DNA from: Pseudoroseicyclus tamaricis | GTDB lineage: Bacteria > Pseudomonadota > Alphaproteobacteria > Rhodobacterales > Rhodobacteraceae | Length of the DNA: 64,000 nucleotides | Assembly (NCBI RefSeq): GCF_012070395.1 | Contig: NZ_JAAFYS010000001.1 | Span: forward strand, 908,001-972,000 | Reading direction: 5' to 3' | Shown here: piece by piece, positions 17,595 through 24,490 of the stretch | Layout of the letters: each line of letters opens with the position of its first letter | How positions within the stretch are numbered: position 1 is the first letter of the stretch | Notes under the pieces: generated by a model | Seen by the model: only the letters and a program-made list of their open reading frames with translations | The model's database searches: none | Told to the model about the DNA's origin: nothing | Translations under genes and position numbers: made by a program

Positions 17595-17898
17595 GCATGA
17601 TCCGGGCGAGGAGAGCGGCCTGCCGCCGCAACTGCTCTGGCTGAAATGGCTGGTGATCACGCTGGCGGGCGTGATGATCGTGGGCTTCGTGCTGCTCATA
17701 GCGATGCTGTTGGTCCGCCTCAATGCCCCGAGCCCCGGCCTGCCCTTGCCCGACGCTATCGTCGCGCCCGCGGGCGAGGCGGTGGAGGCGGTGACGGCCG
17801 GGCCCGGCTGGTACCTCATCGTGACCCGCTCCGGGCTGGTGGTCGCCTACGACCTCGAGGGCCGGGAGCTGCGGCGCATGCAGCTCCCCGAGGGTTAG
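17593..17898 (+). CDS. DUF6476-type small membrane protein
   Basis: 101 residues: a short acidic start, one strong transmembrane helix (VITLAGVMIVGFVLLIAMLL) and a soluble tail rich in beta-forming residues (GWYLIVTRSGLVVAYDLEG). I recall this small family beside rluD in Rhodobacterales, often followed by rpoH; here rpoH is missing and two repeat elements follow instead. The ATG at 17593 is chosen because it follows family length; an in-frame ATG at 17572 would add seven basic residues and lie inside rluD. Confidence 0.7.
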   Translation: MHDPGEESGLPPQLLWLKWLVITLAGVMIVGFVLLIAMLLVRLNAPSPGLPLPDAIVAPAGEAVEAVTAGPGWYLIVTRSGLVVAYDLEGRELRRMQLPEG

Positions 17899-17984
17899 GC
17901 CCGCCCGCCCCGGCCCGCCTCCCGCCCACCCACCCCGGCGCGCCGGGGCCGGGTTTGGGCGGCCCCGGGGACCCCGCCTGAGCT

Positions 17985-18214
17985 TTTCCCGCGCCCGGTA
18001 CGCGCCAAAGGCGCAGGGCGAGCGCCTGCCCGTCCCGGCGGGCTGGCGCTCTGGCTGGGCTTGGTGCGGAGCGGCGTGCGGCGGCGGGCTTGGCGGGCAT
18101 AAAGTGCGCAGCTGGACCGTTGGAGCGCCACCCCACGGGCAGGCGCTCGCCCTGCGCTTGCGGATGGAGGTGCGGTGTAGTGAGCGGGGCGGTGGGTTGG
18201 AAACCCACCCTACG
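17985..18214. repeat. nested inverted-repeat element (subfamily 2), copy lacking left terminus
   Basis: Inner arms GGGCGAGCGCCTGCCCGT and CACGGGCAGGCGCTCGCCCT flank GCATAAAGTGCGCAGC. The right end reads GGTGGGTTGGAAACCCACCC followed by TACG; the matching CGTAGGGTGGGTTT on the left is absent. It is followed within 20 bases by another copy, and together they fill most of the 720-base gap 17899-18618. Nothing coding is seen in that gap. Confidence 0.8.
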
Positions 18215-18232
18215 GGGACATCGCTGAGAGCT

Positions 18233-18489
18233 TGGAGTCGCGGCGACCGGCCTGAGCTGTTCCCCCGCCCTGTACACGCCAAAGGCGCAGGGCGAGCGCC
18301 TGCCCGTCCCGGCGGGCTGGCGCTCTGGCTGGGCTTGGTTCTCCGCTCAGGGCGGGGAGGGGTCTTGCGGGGATAAAGTGCGCAGCTGGACCGTTGGAGC
18401 GCCACCCCACGGGCAGGCGCTCGCCCTGCGCCTGCGGATGGAGGTGCGGGGTAGTGAGCGGGGAAGGTGGGTTGGAAACCCACCCTACG
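18233..18489. repeat. nested inverted-repeat element (subfamily 2), second tandem copy
   Basis: Almost the same sequence as the copy at 17985-18214, including identical inner arms, ATAAAGTGCGCAGC and TGGACCGTTGGAGCGCC, ending with GGTGGGTTGGAAACCCACCC and TACG. High identity between the two suggests a recent local duplication or gene conversion. Confidence 0.8.
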
Positions 18490-18618
18490 CAGAGCGCCCG
18501 CGCCACCTCGCCGCACCGCTGCCCGCCCATTTGCGCATTGCGGCGCTGCCGCCTTTCCGCGAAGTTGGCGCCTGCGCGAGGAGGCGCGGCGCATCTGGCA
18601 ATTCGGGAGGGAAAGCCG

Positions 18619-19473
18619 ATGGATCTCAACGAATACAACCTGACGCAGAGGGTGAAGGACTCCTTCGAGACGGAGGAAGGCAGCCGCCTGAAGTTCCTCC
18701 TCGAGGGGTTCATCGACCACCTGCACGATTACACCCGTGAGACGAAGCTTACCCATGACGAGTGGATGGCCGTCCTCATGTTCCTCTACAACTGCGGGCA
18801 GATCTCCACGCCGGAGCGGCACGAGTTCATCCTGCTCTCCGACGTGCTCGGCTGGTCGGCCCTCGTGGACATGATCAACACCCGCGGCGGCGCCACCGAA
18901 GGCTCCAACCTCGGGCCCTTCTACCTCGACAACGCGCCCAAGCTGGAGCTGGGCACCGACCTCTCCGACGGGCGGCCCGGCGTCACCGTGCTGATGCATG
19001 GCAAGGTGCAGGACACGCTGAAGAAGCCGCTCGCCGGCGCCATCGTCGACACCTGGCAGGCCGACAGCGCCGGCACCTACCCGATCCAGGAGGAGGGGCA
19101 GGACAAGTACGACCTGCGCGGCATCTTCAAGACCGACGATCAGGGCCGCTACTGGTACACCACCGTGCTCCCCAAGCCCTACACCGTGCCCTACGACGGC
19201 CCGGTGGGTGACCTGCTCCGGGCCGGCAAGCGCCACTCCTGGCGAGCGCCGCACCTGCACTACATCCTGCGCGCCGAGGGCTACCGCGCCATCACCACGG
19301 AGATCTTCTTCGAGGGGACGGATTACGTGGATAACGATGCCGTCTTCGGCGTGCGCAACTCGCTCATCGCCAAGGTGAAGCCGGTGAAGTCGGGCGATCC
19401 GCTCCCCTTCGAGACGGATCGCAAGCCCGATGCCATCATCGAGTTCGATTTCACGCTGGCCCCCGAGGGCTGA
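18619..19473 (+). CDS. intradiol ring-cleavage dioxygenase (catechol/hydroxyquinol 1,2-type)
   Basis: Non-haem Fe(III) enzyme that opens a catechol or hydroxyquinol ring between the two hydroxyls. 284 residues. N-terminal dimerisation domain (about 10-90: LLEGFIDHLHDYTRE...GQISTPERHEFILLSDVLG), then the catalytic jelly-roll with GPFYLDNAP, DTWQADSAGTY, RYWYTTVLPKPYTVPYDGP and RAPHLHY, giving the Tyr, Tyr, His, His iron ligands. GGGAGGG precedes the ATG. Domain order favours the hydroxyquinol/chlorocatechol branch, but the substrate is uncertain. The next gene, a MetE-core protein 60 bases on, is probably co-transcribed. Confidence 0.88.
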   Translation: MDLNEYNLTQRVKDSFETEEGSRLKFLLEGFIDHLHDYTRETKLTHDEWMAVLMFLYNCGQISTPERHEFILLSDVLGWSALVDMINTRGGATEGSNLGPFYLDNAPKLELGTDLSDGRPGVTVLMHGKVQDTLKKPLAGAIVDTWQADSAGTYPIQEEGQDKYDLRGIFKTDDQGRYWYTTVLPKPYTVPYDGPVGDLLRAGKRHSWRAPHLHYILRAEGYRAITTEIFFEGTDYVDNDAVFGVRNSLIAKVKPVKSGDPLPFETDRKPDAIIEFDFTLAPEG

Positions 19474-19533
19474 GAAAAGCTAGATACAGGGCGGGGCGGA
19501 GGAGCCCCGGCCTGCAATTCCCGGAGGATCCCC

Positions 19534-20556
19534 ATGCTGTTTCCGACCTCTCTCGTCGGCTCCTACTGCCAGCCCGAATGGCTGATCGACCGCGAGAAGC
19601 TGAAGGGGCGCTTCCCGCCCCGGACCCGTGCGAAGGAGCTGTGGCGTATCCCGGAGCAGCATCTGGAGGAGGCGCAGAACTCCGCCACCATCGAGGCGAT
19701 CAAGCTGCAGGAAGAGGCCGGGCTCGACATCATCACCGATGGCGAGATCCGCCGCGAGAGCTACTCCAACCGCTTCGCCAACGCGCTGGAGGGGGTCGAC
19801 CTCGACAACCCCGGCACCGCGCTCGACCGCTCGGGAGAGCCGAACCCGGTGCCCCGCGTCACCGGTGACATCCGCCGCATGCACGCCGTGGAGGTGGAGG
19901 ACCTCAAGTTCCTCCGCCAGCATACGGATCGGAAGGTGAAGATCACTCTGCCGGGGCCCTTCACCATGTCGCAGCAGGCGCAGGACGATCACTACGGTGA
20001 CCCGCGCGCCCTCGCGCTCGCCTATGCCGCCGCGGTGAAGGAGGAGATCGCCGATCTCTTCGCCGCCGGTGCCGACGTGGTGCAGCTCGACGAGCCCTAC
20101 ATGCAGGCCCGCCCCGAGGCGGCCGAGGACTACGGGCTGGAGGCGCTGAACGCCGCCCTCGACGGCGCCGCGGGCACCACGGCCGTGCACATCTGCTTCG
20201 GCTACGCCGCCATCATCCATGCCCGGCCGGAGGGATACTCCTTCCTGCCGCAGCTTTCGGGCTGCTCCTGCAACCAGATCTCCATCGAGACGGCGCAGTC
20301 CGAGCTCGATACCTCGGTGCTGGAGAATCTCCGCGGCAAGTCCATCATCCTCGGCGTGCTCAACCTCGCCGACATGGAGGTGGAGACGCCGGAAGTGATC
20401 GCCGCCCGCATCCGCCGCGCGCTGCCCTACGTGGACGCCGACAAGGTGATCGTCGCCCCCGATTGCGGGCTGAAGTACCTGCCGGCTGACGTCGCCTTCG
20501 GCAAGATGAAGGCGATGGCCGAGGGCGCGAGGATCGTCCGGGCCGAGCACGGCTGA
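19534..20556 (+). CDS. MetE catalytic-core methyltransferase-like protein
   Basis: 340 residues corresponding to the C-terminal zinc barrel of cobalamin-independent methionine synthase, with no N-terminal duplicate domain. Seen: TSLVGSYCQPEWLI, DIITDGEIRRESYSNRFA, TLPGPFTMSQ, QLDEPYMQA, HICFGYAAI with His-x-Cys zinc ligands and VIVAPDCGLKYL with the last Cys. Core-only MetE proteins can take methyl groups from donors other than folylpolyglutamate. Its place after an intradiol dioxygenase hints at a methyl acceptor role in aromatic (for example methoxy-aromatic) breakdown; that is inference. Confidence 0.8.
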   Translation: MLFPTSLVGSYCQPEWLIDREKLKGRFPPRTRAKELWRIPEQHLEEAQNSATIEAIKLQEEAGLDIITDGEIRRESYSNRFANALEGVDLDNPGTALDRSGEPNPVPRVTGDIRRMHAVEVEDLKFLRQHTDRKVKITLPGPFTMSQQAQDDHYGDPRALALAYAAAVKEEIADLFAAGADVVQLDEPYMQARPEAAEDYGLEALNAALDGAAGTTAVHICFGYAAIIHARPEGYSFLPQLSGCSCNQISIETAQSELDTSVLENLRGKSIILGVLNLADMEVETPEVIAARIRRALPYVDADKVIVAPDCGLKYLPADVAFGKMKAMAEGARIVRAEHG

Positions 20557-20596
20557 CGCTTGCCGGACCTGCCGGTCCGTCTCGCAGGTCTTTGGG

Positions 20597-20630
20597 GGGG
20601 CTCCGCCGGCTGGCGGGGCCCCTTCCTTTT
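20597..20630 (+). terminator. rho-independent terminator after MetE-core gene
   Basis: GGGGCTCCGCC, loop GGCT, GGCGGGGCCCC with a single G-U pair, followed by TTCCTTTT. It starts 40 bases after the MetE-core stop and ends at the stop of the convergent gene at 20636. Confidence 0.75.
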
Positions 20631-20635
20631 GGCGG

Positions 20636-21340
20636 TCAGGCGCTTTCGCGGAAGTCGAGGTTGCGCGGCGCGTCCAGGTGCTGGCTGTTGCGGGCGGTGA
20701 TCGGCACGTCCTCCCCCACCGCCTCCACCGAGACGTCGCGGGCCCAGGCGCGGCCGTAGCCCCGAAGGAAGAAGCCGTAGTGGACGCTGCCGGCGCCGTC
20801 CGGCACCTCCAGCACCATCTGCCGCTCCGTCCAGCCCGCCGTGCCCGTCAGCCCACCGCCCCGGTTCAGCATGTTGTCGAAGCGCATGGTGCCGGTGCCG
20901 GGCGCATCGACCCGAAAGAAGGCCGTCACCTCGTCGGCCGCCTCGCATCGCAGCGAGACGGACAGGCGGAGGCGCTGCCCGAGGTAAGGCTCGGCGCGCA
21001 GGCTCTGCATCAGGACGGCAATCTTGCCGGCAAGGTCGGCGCCCTCGCCGCGCGGCGGGATGCTCTCGATGAGGGCGACCCCGGGGGCTGCGGGGTCGAG
21101 CCCCAGCCGATGGGTCACGCCGTTGATGGCCTCCCCGGTCATCCCCCAGCCCGCGGGAAGCCGCAGCGGCGTCCCAACGGGCCCTTGGCCGATCTTCGCG
21201 GCGAGGGTGTTCCAGTCGGCGAGGCCGAACTGGCGGGCGACCAGCTCGAGGCTGGCGGAGTGGGAGAGGGGGATGCCCTGCTCGGCCAGCGCCTCGCGCA
21301 GGGTCCGGGCCATGGGTTTGGCGTCGAGATAGGTTCGCAT
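20636..21340 (-). CDS. glyoxalase-superfamily N-domain protein of unknown function
   Basis: 234 residues. The first 60 (DAKPMARTLREALAEQG, LSHSASLELVARQFG, DWNTLAAKIG) match the small domain found in proteins annotated as glyoxalase superfamily (Glyoxalase_8). The rest, with GWGMTGEAINGVTHRLGLD, DEVTAFFRVDAPG and HYGFFLRGYGRAWARDVSVE, looks like a carbohydrate-binding-like beta sandwich seen fused to regulators in related bacteria. No catalytic residues are recognised. It stands alone, convergent to the MetE-core gene. Function unknown. Confidence 0.6.
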   Translation of the reverse strand: MRTYLDAKPMARTLREALAEQGIPLSHSASLELVARQFGLADWNTLAAKIGQGPVGTPLRLPAGWGMTGEAINGVTHRLGLDPAAPGVALIESIPPRGEGADLAGKIAVLMQSLRAEPYLGQRLRLSVSLRCEAADEVTAFFRVDAPGTGTMRFDNMLNRGGGLTGTAGWTERQMVLEVPDGAGSVHYGFFLRGYGRAWARDVSVEAVGEDVPITARNSQHLDAPRNLDFRESA

Positions 21341-21530
21341 GAAGCGACCTCCATGTCAGCGCGGCTTGGGCGTCGGTGCTCGCATTGCCGGAGGTGCCGC
21401 GCGAAGATGGGGGCGATCTCGAGGCTGACATCCCGCGCCTTCACCCTGACCCGAAGGACGCGAGCGGCGGGCGGCGCGGCGGCCCGCAGTCAGGCTAGCC
21501 GGGGAAGGGGGATCGGGCAAGATGGAAGAG

Positions 21531-21607
21531 TGGTACCGCCACCCCGGCTCGAACGGGGGACCTCTTGATCCACAATCAAGCGCTCTAACCTACTGAGCTA
21601 TGGCGGC
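21531..21607 (-). tRNA. tRNA-His (anticodon GTG)
   Basis: 77 bases including an encoded CCA. Acceptor GCCGCCA/TGGCGGT, D arm AGCTCAGTAGGTTAGAGC, anticodon arm CTTGA-TTGTGGA-TCAAG with GTG, T arm ending in GTTCGAGCC. The base before G1 is T, so no G-1 is encoded; the first pair is G1:U72 and the discriminator is A73. That matches the atypical alphaproteobacterial tRNA-His class rather than the usual G-1:C73 form. The surrounding 21341-21530 and 21608-21798 show no gene. Confidence 0.95.
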
Positions 21608-21798
21608 ACGACGGGGCTCCCGATACAGGCGCCCCCGCGTGATTGCAAGGCGGATGTCCGATTCCGCGCGCCTCCTAGCCGGCTCCTCGCTTTGCGCTCC
21701 CGTGCATCGACGGGGGCGCGGCGTCGCCGCCAAGCGCTGGCGCACCCCTCCACACCGACGCCCAATCAATTCCGAGCAGAAAACTGCTTCACCCGATT

Positions 21799-21812
21799 GA
21801 ACATGAGCGAAG
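21799..21812 (-). promoter_or_regulatory. candidate operator of the carbohydrate regulon, site 1
   Basis: Minus-strand CTTCGCTCATGTTC, 50 bases ahead of the PhyH-like gene start. It matches 12 of 14 bases of the site at 24399-24412 and shares TCGCTCAnnTTC with the site at 30932-30945. Candidate binding site for the DeoR-type repressor encoded at 30057-30854. Confidence 0.45.
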
Positions 21813-21862
21813 GTGGTGGAACACTCGGCGTCAAGCGCCCGGGAGAGGGCAGGGAGGATGAC

Positions 21863-22687
21863 ATGACGGACCGGCAAGACCAGAGCGCCCAGCGGCAGCT
21901 CGACGATTACCTCTTCGATCTGCAGGGCTACCTGATTCTCAGGGGGGCCCTCTCGGGGGAGGAGCTGGCCGAGGCGAACCGCGACTACGACACGCTCCAG
22001 CGCGACCGGGCGCATCCCGGCGGTCCGGTGGTGGTGAGCGATCCCGGCCGGCAGGAGGGGCTGATGTTCCAGCAGCTCTACGAGATGGGCGGCGTCTGGG
22101 AGCGAATGCTCGACCACCCCTCGTGGTTCGACCATTGCCTGCACTACATCGGCACCGACGATCCGGATAATTTCGACGGCCACCACGGGCCGGCCTTCAT
22201 CGACGAATGCTTCGGCACCATCCGCGGCCCCGGCGGCGCGCAGCGCCTCCATTCGGGCGGAGAGAAGGGGACGATCCGCACCCAGTACCGCTACCATGCC
22301 GGCAAGTTCCACTGCGGGCAGGTCAACGTGCTGATCGCGCTGAACGATATCGGCCCCGGCGACGGGGCGACCGTGGTCGTCCCCGGTTCGCACAAGTCCA
22401 ACCTTCGCCACCCGCAGACGGTGCCGCGCGAGCGCTACGGTGAGGAGCTGTCGGCCGATGACACCGCCGGCGGCATCGAGGCGCATCTGAAGGCGGGCGA
22501 CGCGCTGCTCTTCGTCGATGCCATCATGCACGGCTCCGCCCGGCGGACGAACGAGGGCGAGCGGCGCGTCTGCGTCTATCGCTACGGGCCGAGCTGGGGC
22601 TACTTCCGCCACAAGTGGCGCCCCTCCGACGGGCTGATGGCCCGCCTCTCCCCCGACCGTCGCAAGCTGGTGAACCCTCATGCCTGA
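21863..22687 (+). CDS. phytanoyl-CoA dioxygenase (PhyH)-family protein
   Basis: 274 residues from the ATG preceded by AGGGAGGA; a longer in-frame start at 21803 lacks a good site and falls on the candidate operator. The jelly-roll features QLDDYLFDLQGYLILRGAL, a central RYHAGKFHCGQVNVLIALND, VVPGSHKSN and MHGSARRTNEGERRV resemble PhyH Fe(II)/2-oxoglutarate enzymes. The usual metal HxD is not obvious (HCGQ stands where it might be), so activity is uncertain. It overlaps the next gene, a glycoside hydrolase, by 8 bases, which suggests both act on the same carbohydrate or glycoside. Confidence 0.75.
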   Translation: MTDRQDQSAQRQLDDYLFDLQGYLILRGALSGEELAEANRDYDTLQRDRAHPGGPVVVSDPGRQEGLMFQQLYEMGGVWERMLDHPSWFDHCLHYIGTDDPDNFDGHHGPAFIDECFGTIRGPGGAQRLHSGGEKGTIRTQYRYHAGKFHCGQVNVLIALNDIGPGDGATVVVPGSHKSNLRHPQTVPRERYGEELSADDTAGGIEAHLKAGDALLFVDAIMHGSARRTNEGERRVCVYRYGPSWGYFRHKWRPSDGLMARLSPDRRKLVNPHA

Positions 22688-24290
22688 TCTCCTCGACCGC
22701 CTCCGCGCCCGCCCCGCCCCCACCGGCCCCCATGCCGAGGCCTGGGGCCGGGCCGACGTGCGCTTCGCCAGCTCCAACGAAGGGCTGGAGGCGCGCCATG
22801 CCGCCGCCGTGGCGGAGCTCTTCACCTGCATCCGCGCCATCGCCGGCGGCCCGCCCATTCTGCAGGAGGGCGGCAATTACCCCGGCTGCTGGCTGGAGAG
22901 CACCGGCACGATCAATGCCGAGCATCTCTCCCGCTTCCTGCCCGGCATCGCGGCGGATACCTTCGCCAGCTTCGCGCGCCTGCAGCGCGAGGACGGGCTT
23001 TTCCCCTACAAGATCACCGCCGATGGCCCCAGCTTCCGCCAGATCCAGACGGTGACGCCGCTGGCCCGCTCCGTCTGGCATCTCTACGGGCTGACGGGGG
23101 ATCGGGATTGGCTTGCGCGGCTCTACAAGGCCATGGCGGCCAACGACGCCTGGCTCGCCCGCACGCGAGACACGCGCGGCACCGGTGGGGTGGAGGCCTT
23201 CTGCACCTTCGACACCGGCCACGACGAATCCGCCCGCTTCTGGCACCTGCCGGATGGCTGCCGGGACTTCGATTCGTCCCGCTATGACGTCGACAACCCC
23301 CGCCTGCCGCTCGTCGCGCCCGACCTCACCGCCAACGTCGCCTGCCAGCGCCGCTACCTCGCGCAGATGGCGGCGGAGCTGGGGGAGGATCCGGGCCCGT
23401 GGGAGGAGAAGGCCGAGGCCAGCGAGGCGGCGCTCTGGCGCGAATGCTGGGACGAGGCGGACGGGCTCTTCTACGACCGCGACGCCACCGGCGCGCACCT
23501 CAAGGTGCAGGGTGACGTGCTGCTGCGCGTGCTGGCCTGCGAGATCGGCGACGATACCGTCTTCGAGGCTGCCGCCCGGCGCTACCTGCTCAACACGCGC
23601 AAGTTCTTCGCGCGCTATCCCTTCACCTCCATCGCCCTGGATGATCCGCGCTTCGATCCCGATTTCGCCCGCAACTCCTGGTGCGGGCCGTCGAACTTCC
23701 TCACCCTGATCCGCGCCCACCACGCCTTCGAGGCGCATGGCGCGCATGTGGAACTGGGCTTCGCCATGCAGCCCATCCTCGGCGCCATGGCGACGTGGGA
23801 CCGCTTCCCCCAGACGCTCTCGCCGTTCTCGGGGGAGCCGGGCTTCACCGACAGCTACAGCCCCTCGATCCTCGCGCTGCTCGACTTCACCGAGCGGCTT
23901 TGCGGCATCTTGCCGCGCCCGGGGGGCGAGCTTTGGTTCTCCACCGCCGCGCCCGCGCAGCTCCTCCATCACGCGCCGGAGGCGGCGACGGCCTATGGCC
24001 GCAGCCATGCCGGCGCGCGCTTCGAGCTGGTGGTGGAGGGCGGCGAGGGCCGGGCCTTCCGCGACGGCGCGCCGCTCTTCACGCTGCCGGCCGGCGTGCG
24101 GGCGGTGACGGATGCCTCGGGCGCGCTGACTGCGCTTGTCGGTCTCGCCGCCGGCGGGCGGGAGGGGGAGGTGGTGACGCCCGATGGCGCGCTGCCCTTC
24201 CGCATCGGCCCCAACGAGGTTCTGTCGCTCGGGACAGGGGGCTTCGAGCGCAGCCGGGCGCCCTCGCTGATTCCCCCTCAATCGAGCTGA
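22680..24290 (+). CDS. (alpha/alpha)6-barrel glycoside hydrolase (MGH1/GH63-like)
   Basis: 536 residues with no signal peptide, so cytoplasmic. Repeated Trp/Asp-rich helical hairpins fit an (alpha/alpha)6 toroid: GGNYPGCWLES, QREDGLFPYKI, WHLYGLTGDRDWL, EAFCTFDTGHDESARFWHL, ECWDEADGLFYDRD, RNSWCGPSNFLTLI and GFTDSYSPSIL. The last 100 residues form a beta domain. Closest in outline to glucosidase/mannosylglycerate-hydrolase-like (MGH1-like, GH63/GH37 clan) proteins; specificity cannot be read. It overlaps the PhyH-like gene and shares a candidate operator with the ABC importer downstream, implying action on an imported oligosaccharide or glycoside. Confidence 0.72.
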   Translation: MPDLLDRLRARPAPTGPHAEAWGRADVRFASSNEGLEARHAAAVAELFTCIRAIAGGPPILQEGGNYPGCWLESTGTINAEHLSRFLPGIAADTFASFARLQREDGLFPYKITADGPSFRQIQTVTPLARSVWHLYGLTGDRDWLARLYKAMAANDAWLARTRDTRGTGGVEAFCTFDTGHDESARFWHLPDGCRDFDSSRYDVDNPRLPLVAPDLTANVACQRRYLAQMAAELGEDPGPWEEKAEASEAALWRECWDEADGLFYDRDATGAHLKVQGDVLLRVLACEIGDDTVFEAAARRYLLNTRKFFARYPFTSIALDDPRFDPDFARNSWCGPSNFLTLIRAHHAFEAHGAHVELGFAMQPILGAMATWDRFPQTLSPFSGEPGFTDSYSPSILALLDFTERLCGILPRPGGELWFSTAAPAQLLHHAPEAATAYGRSHAGARFELVVEGGEGRAFRDGAPLFTLPAGVRAVTDASGALTALVGLAAGGREGEVVTPDGALPFRIGPNEVLSLGTGGFERSRAPSLIPPQSS

Positions 24291-24380
24291 AACCGGCGCA
24301 GAAGGCGCCGTCGGCCCGCCGCGCCGCCGCTCCCGAAGGGGCGTAGCGGCGCGCGTTCTCGATAGGTTAATCGATCATAA

Positions 24381-24414
24381 CCGCTCATTTCCGCTCGGCT
24401 TCGCTCAGTTTCTG
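24381..24414 (+). promoter_or_regulatory. candidate operator of the carbohydrate regulon, site 2 (three 10-bp repeats)
   Basis: Three head-to-tail 10-base units, CCGCTCATTT, CCGCTCGGCT and TCGCTCAGTT, then TCTG. The 10-base period puts the CGCTC cores on one DNA face, as often seen for DeoR-family repressors. It sits 77-110 bases ahead of the ABC operon, in an AT-rich island. The third unit is the best match to sites 1 and 3. Confidence 0.5.
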
Positions 24415-24428
24415 CGTTGCGGCGATTG

Positions 24429-24453
24429 AAAAAGATTGACTGACAATCTTTTT
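24429..24453. other. AT-rich perfect palindrome ahead of ABC operon
   Basis: AAAAAGATTG-ACTGA-CAATCTTTTT, a 10-bp perfect inverted repeat ending in a T-run, between the three-unit operator and the first ABC gene. It could be a terminator of the upstream glycoside hydrolase gene, an operator, or both. Its composition is very unlike the rest of the window. Confidence 0.5.
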
Positions 24454-24490
24454 TGCCAGAAGCTGAAGATAATTAAGGGAGGAGAAATAT

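Noticed and set aside
17899-18618. Possible CRISPR-like array from repeated GC segments
   Set aside because: Only two long copies with no unique spacers of constant size and no cas genes; they are two copies of the nested inverted-repeat element.
24436-24473. TTGACT followed by GATAAT as a promoter of the ABC operon
   Set aside because: The spacing is 26 bases, too long for a sigma70-type promoter, and TTGACT lies inside the perfect palindrome.
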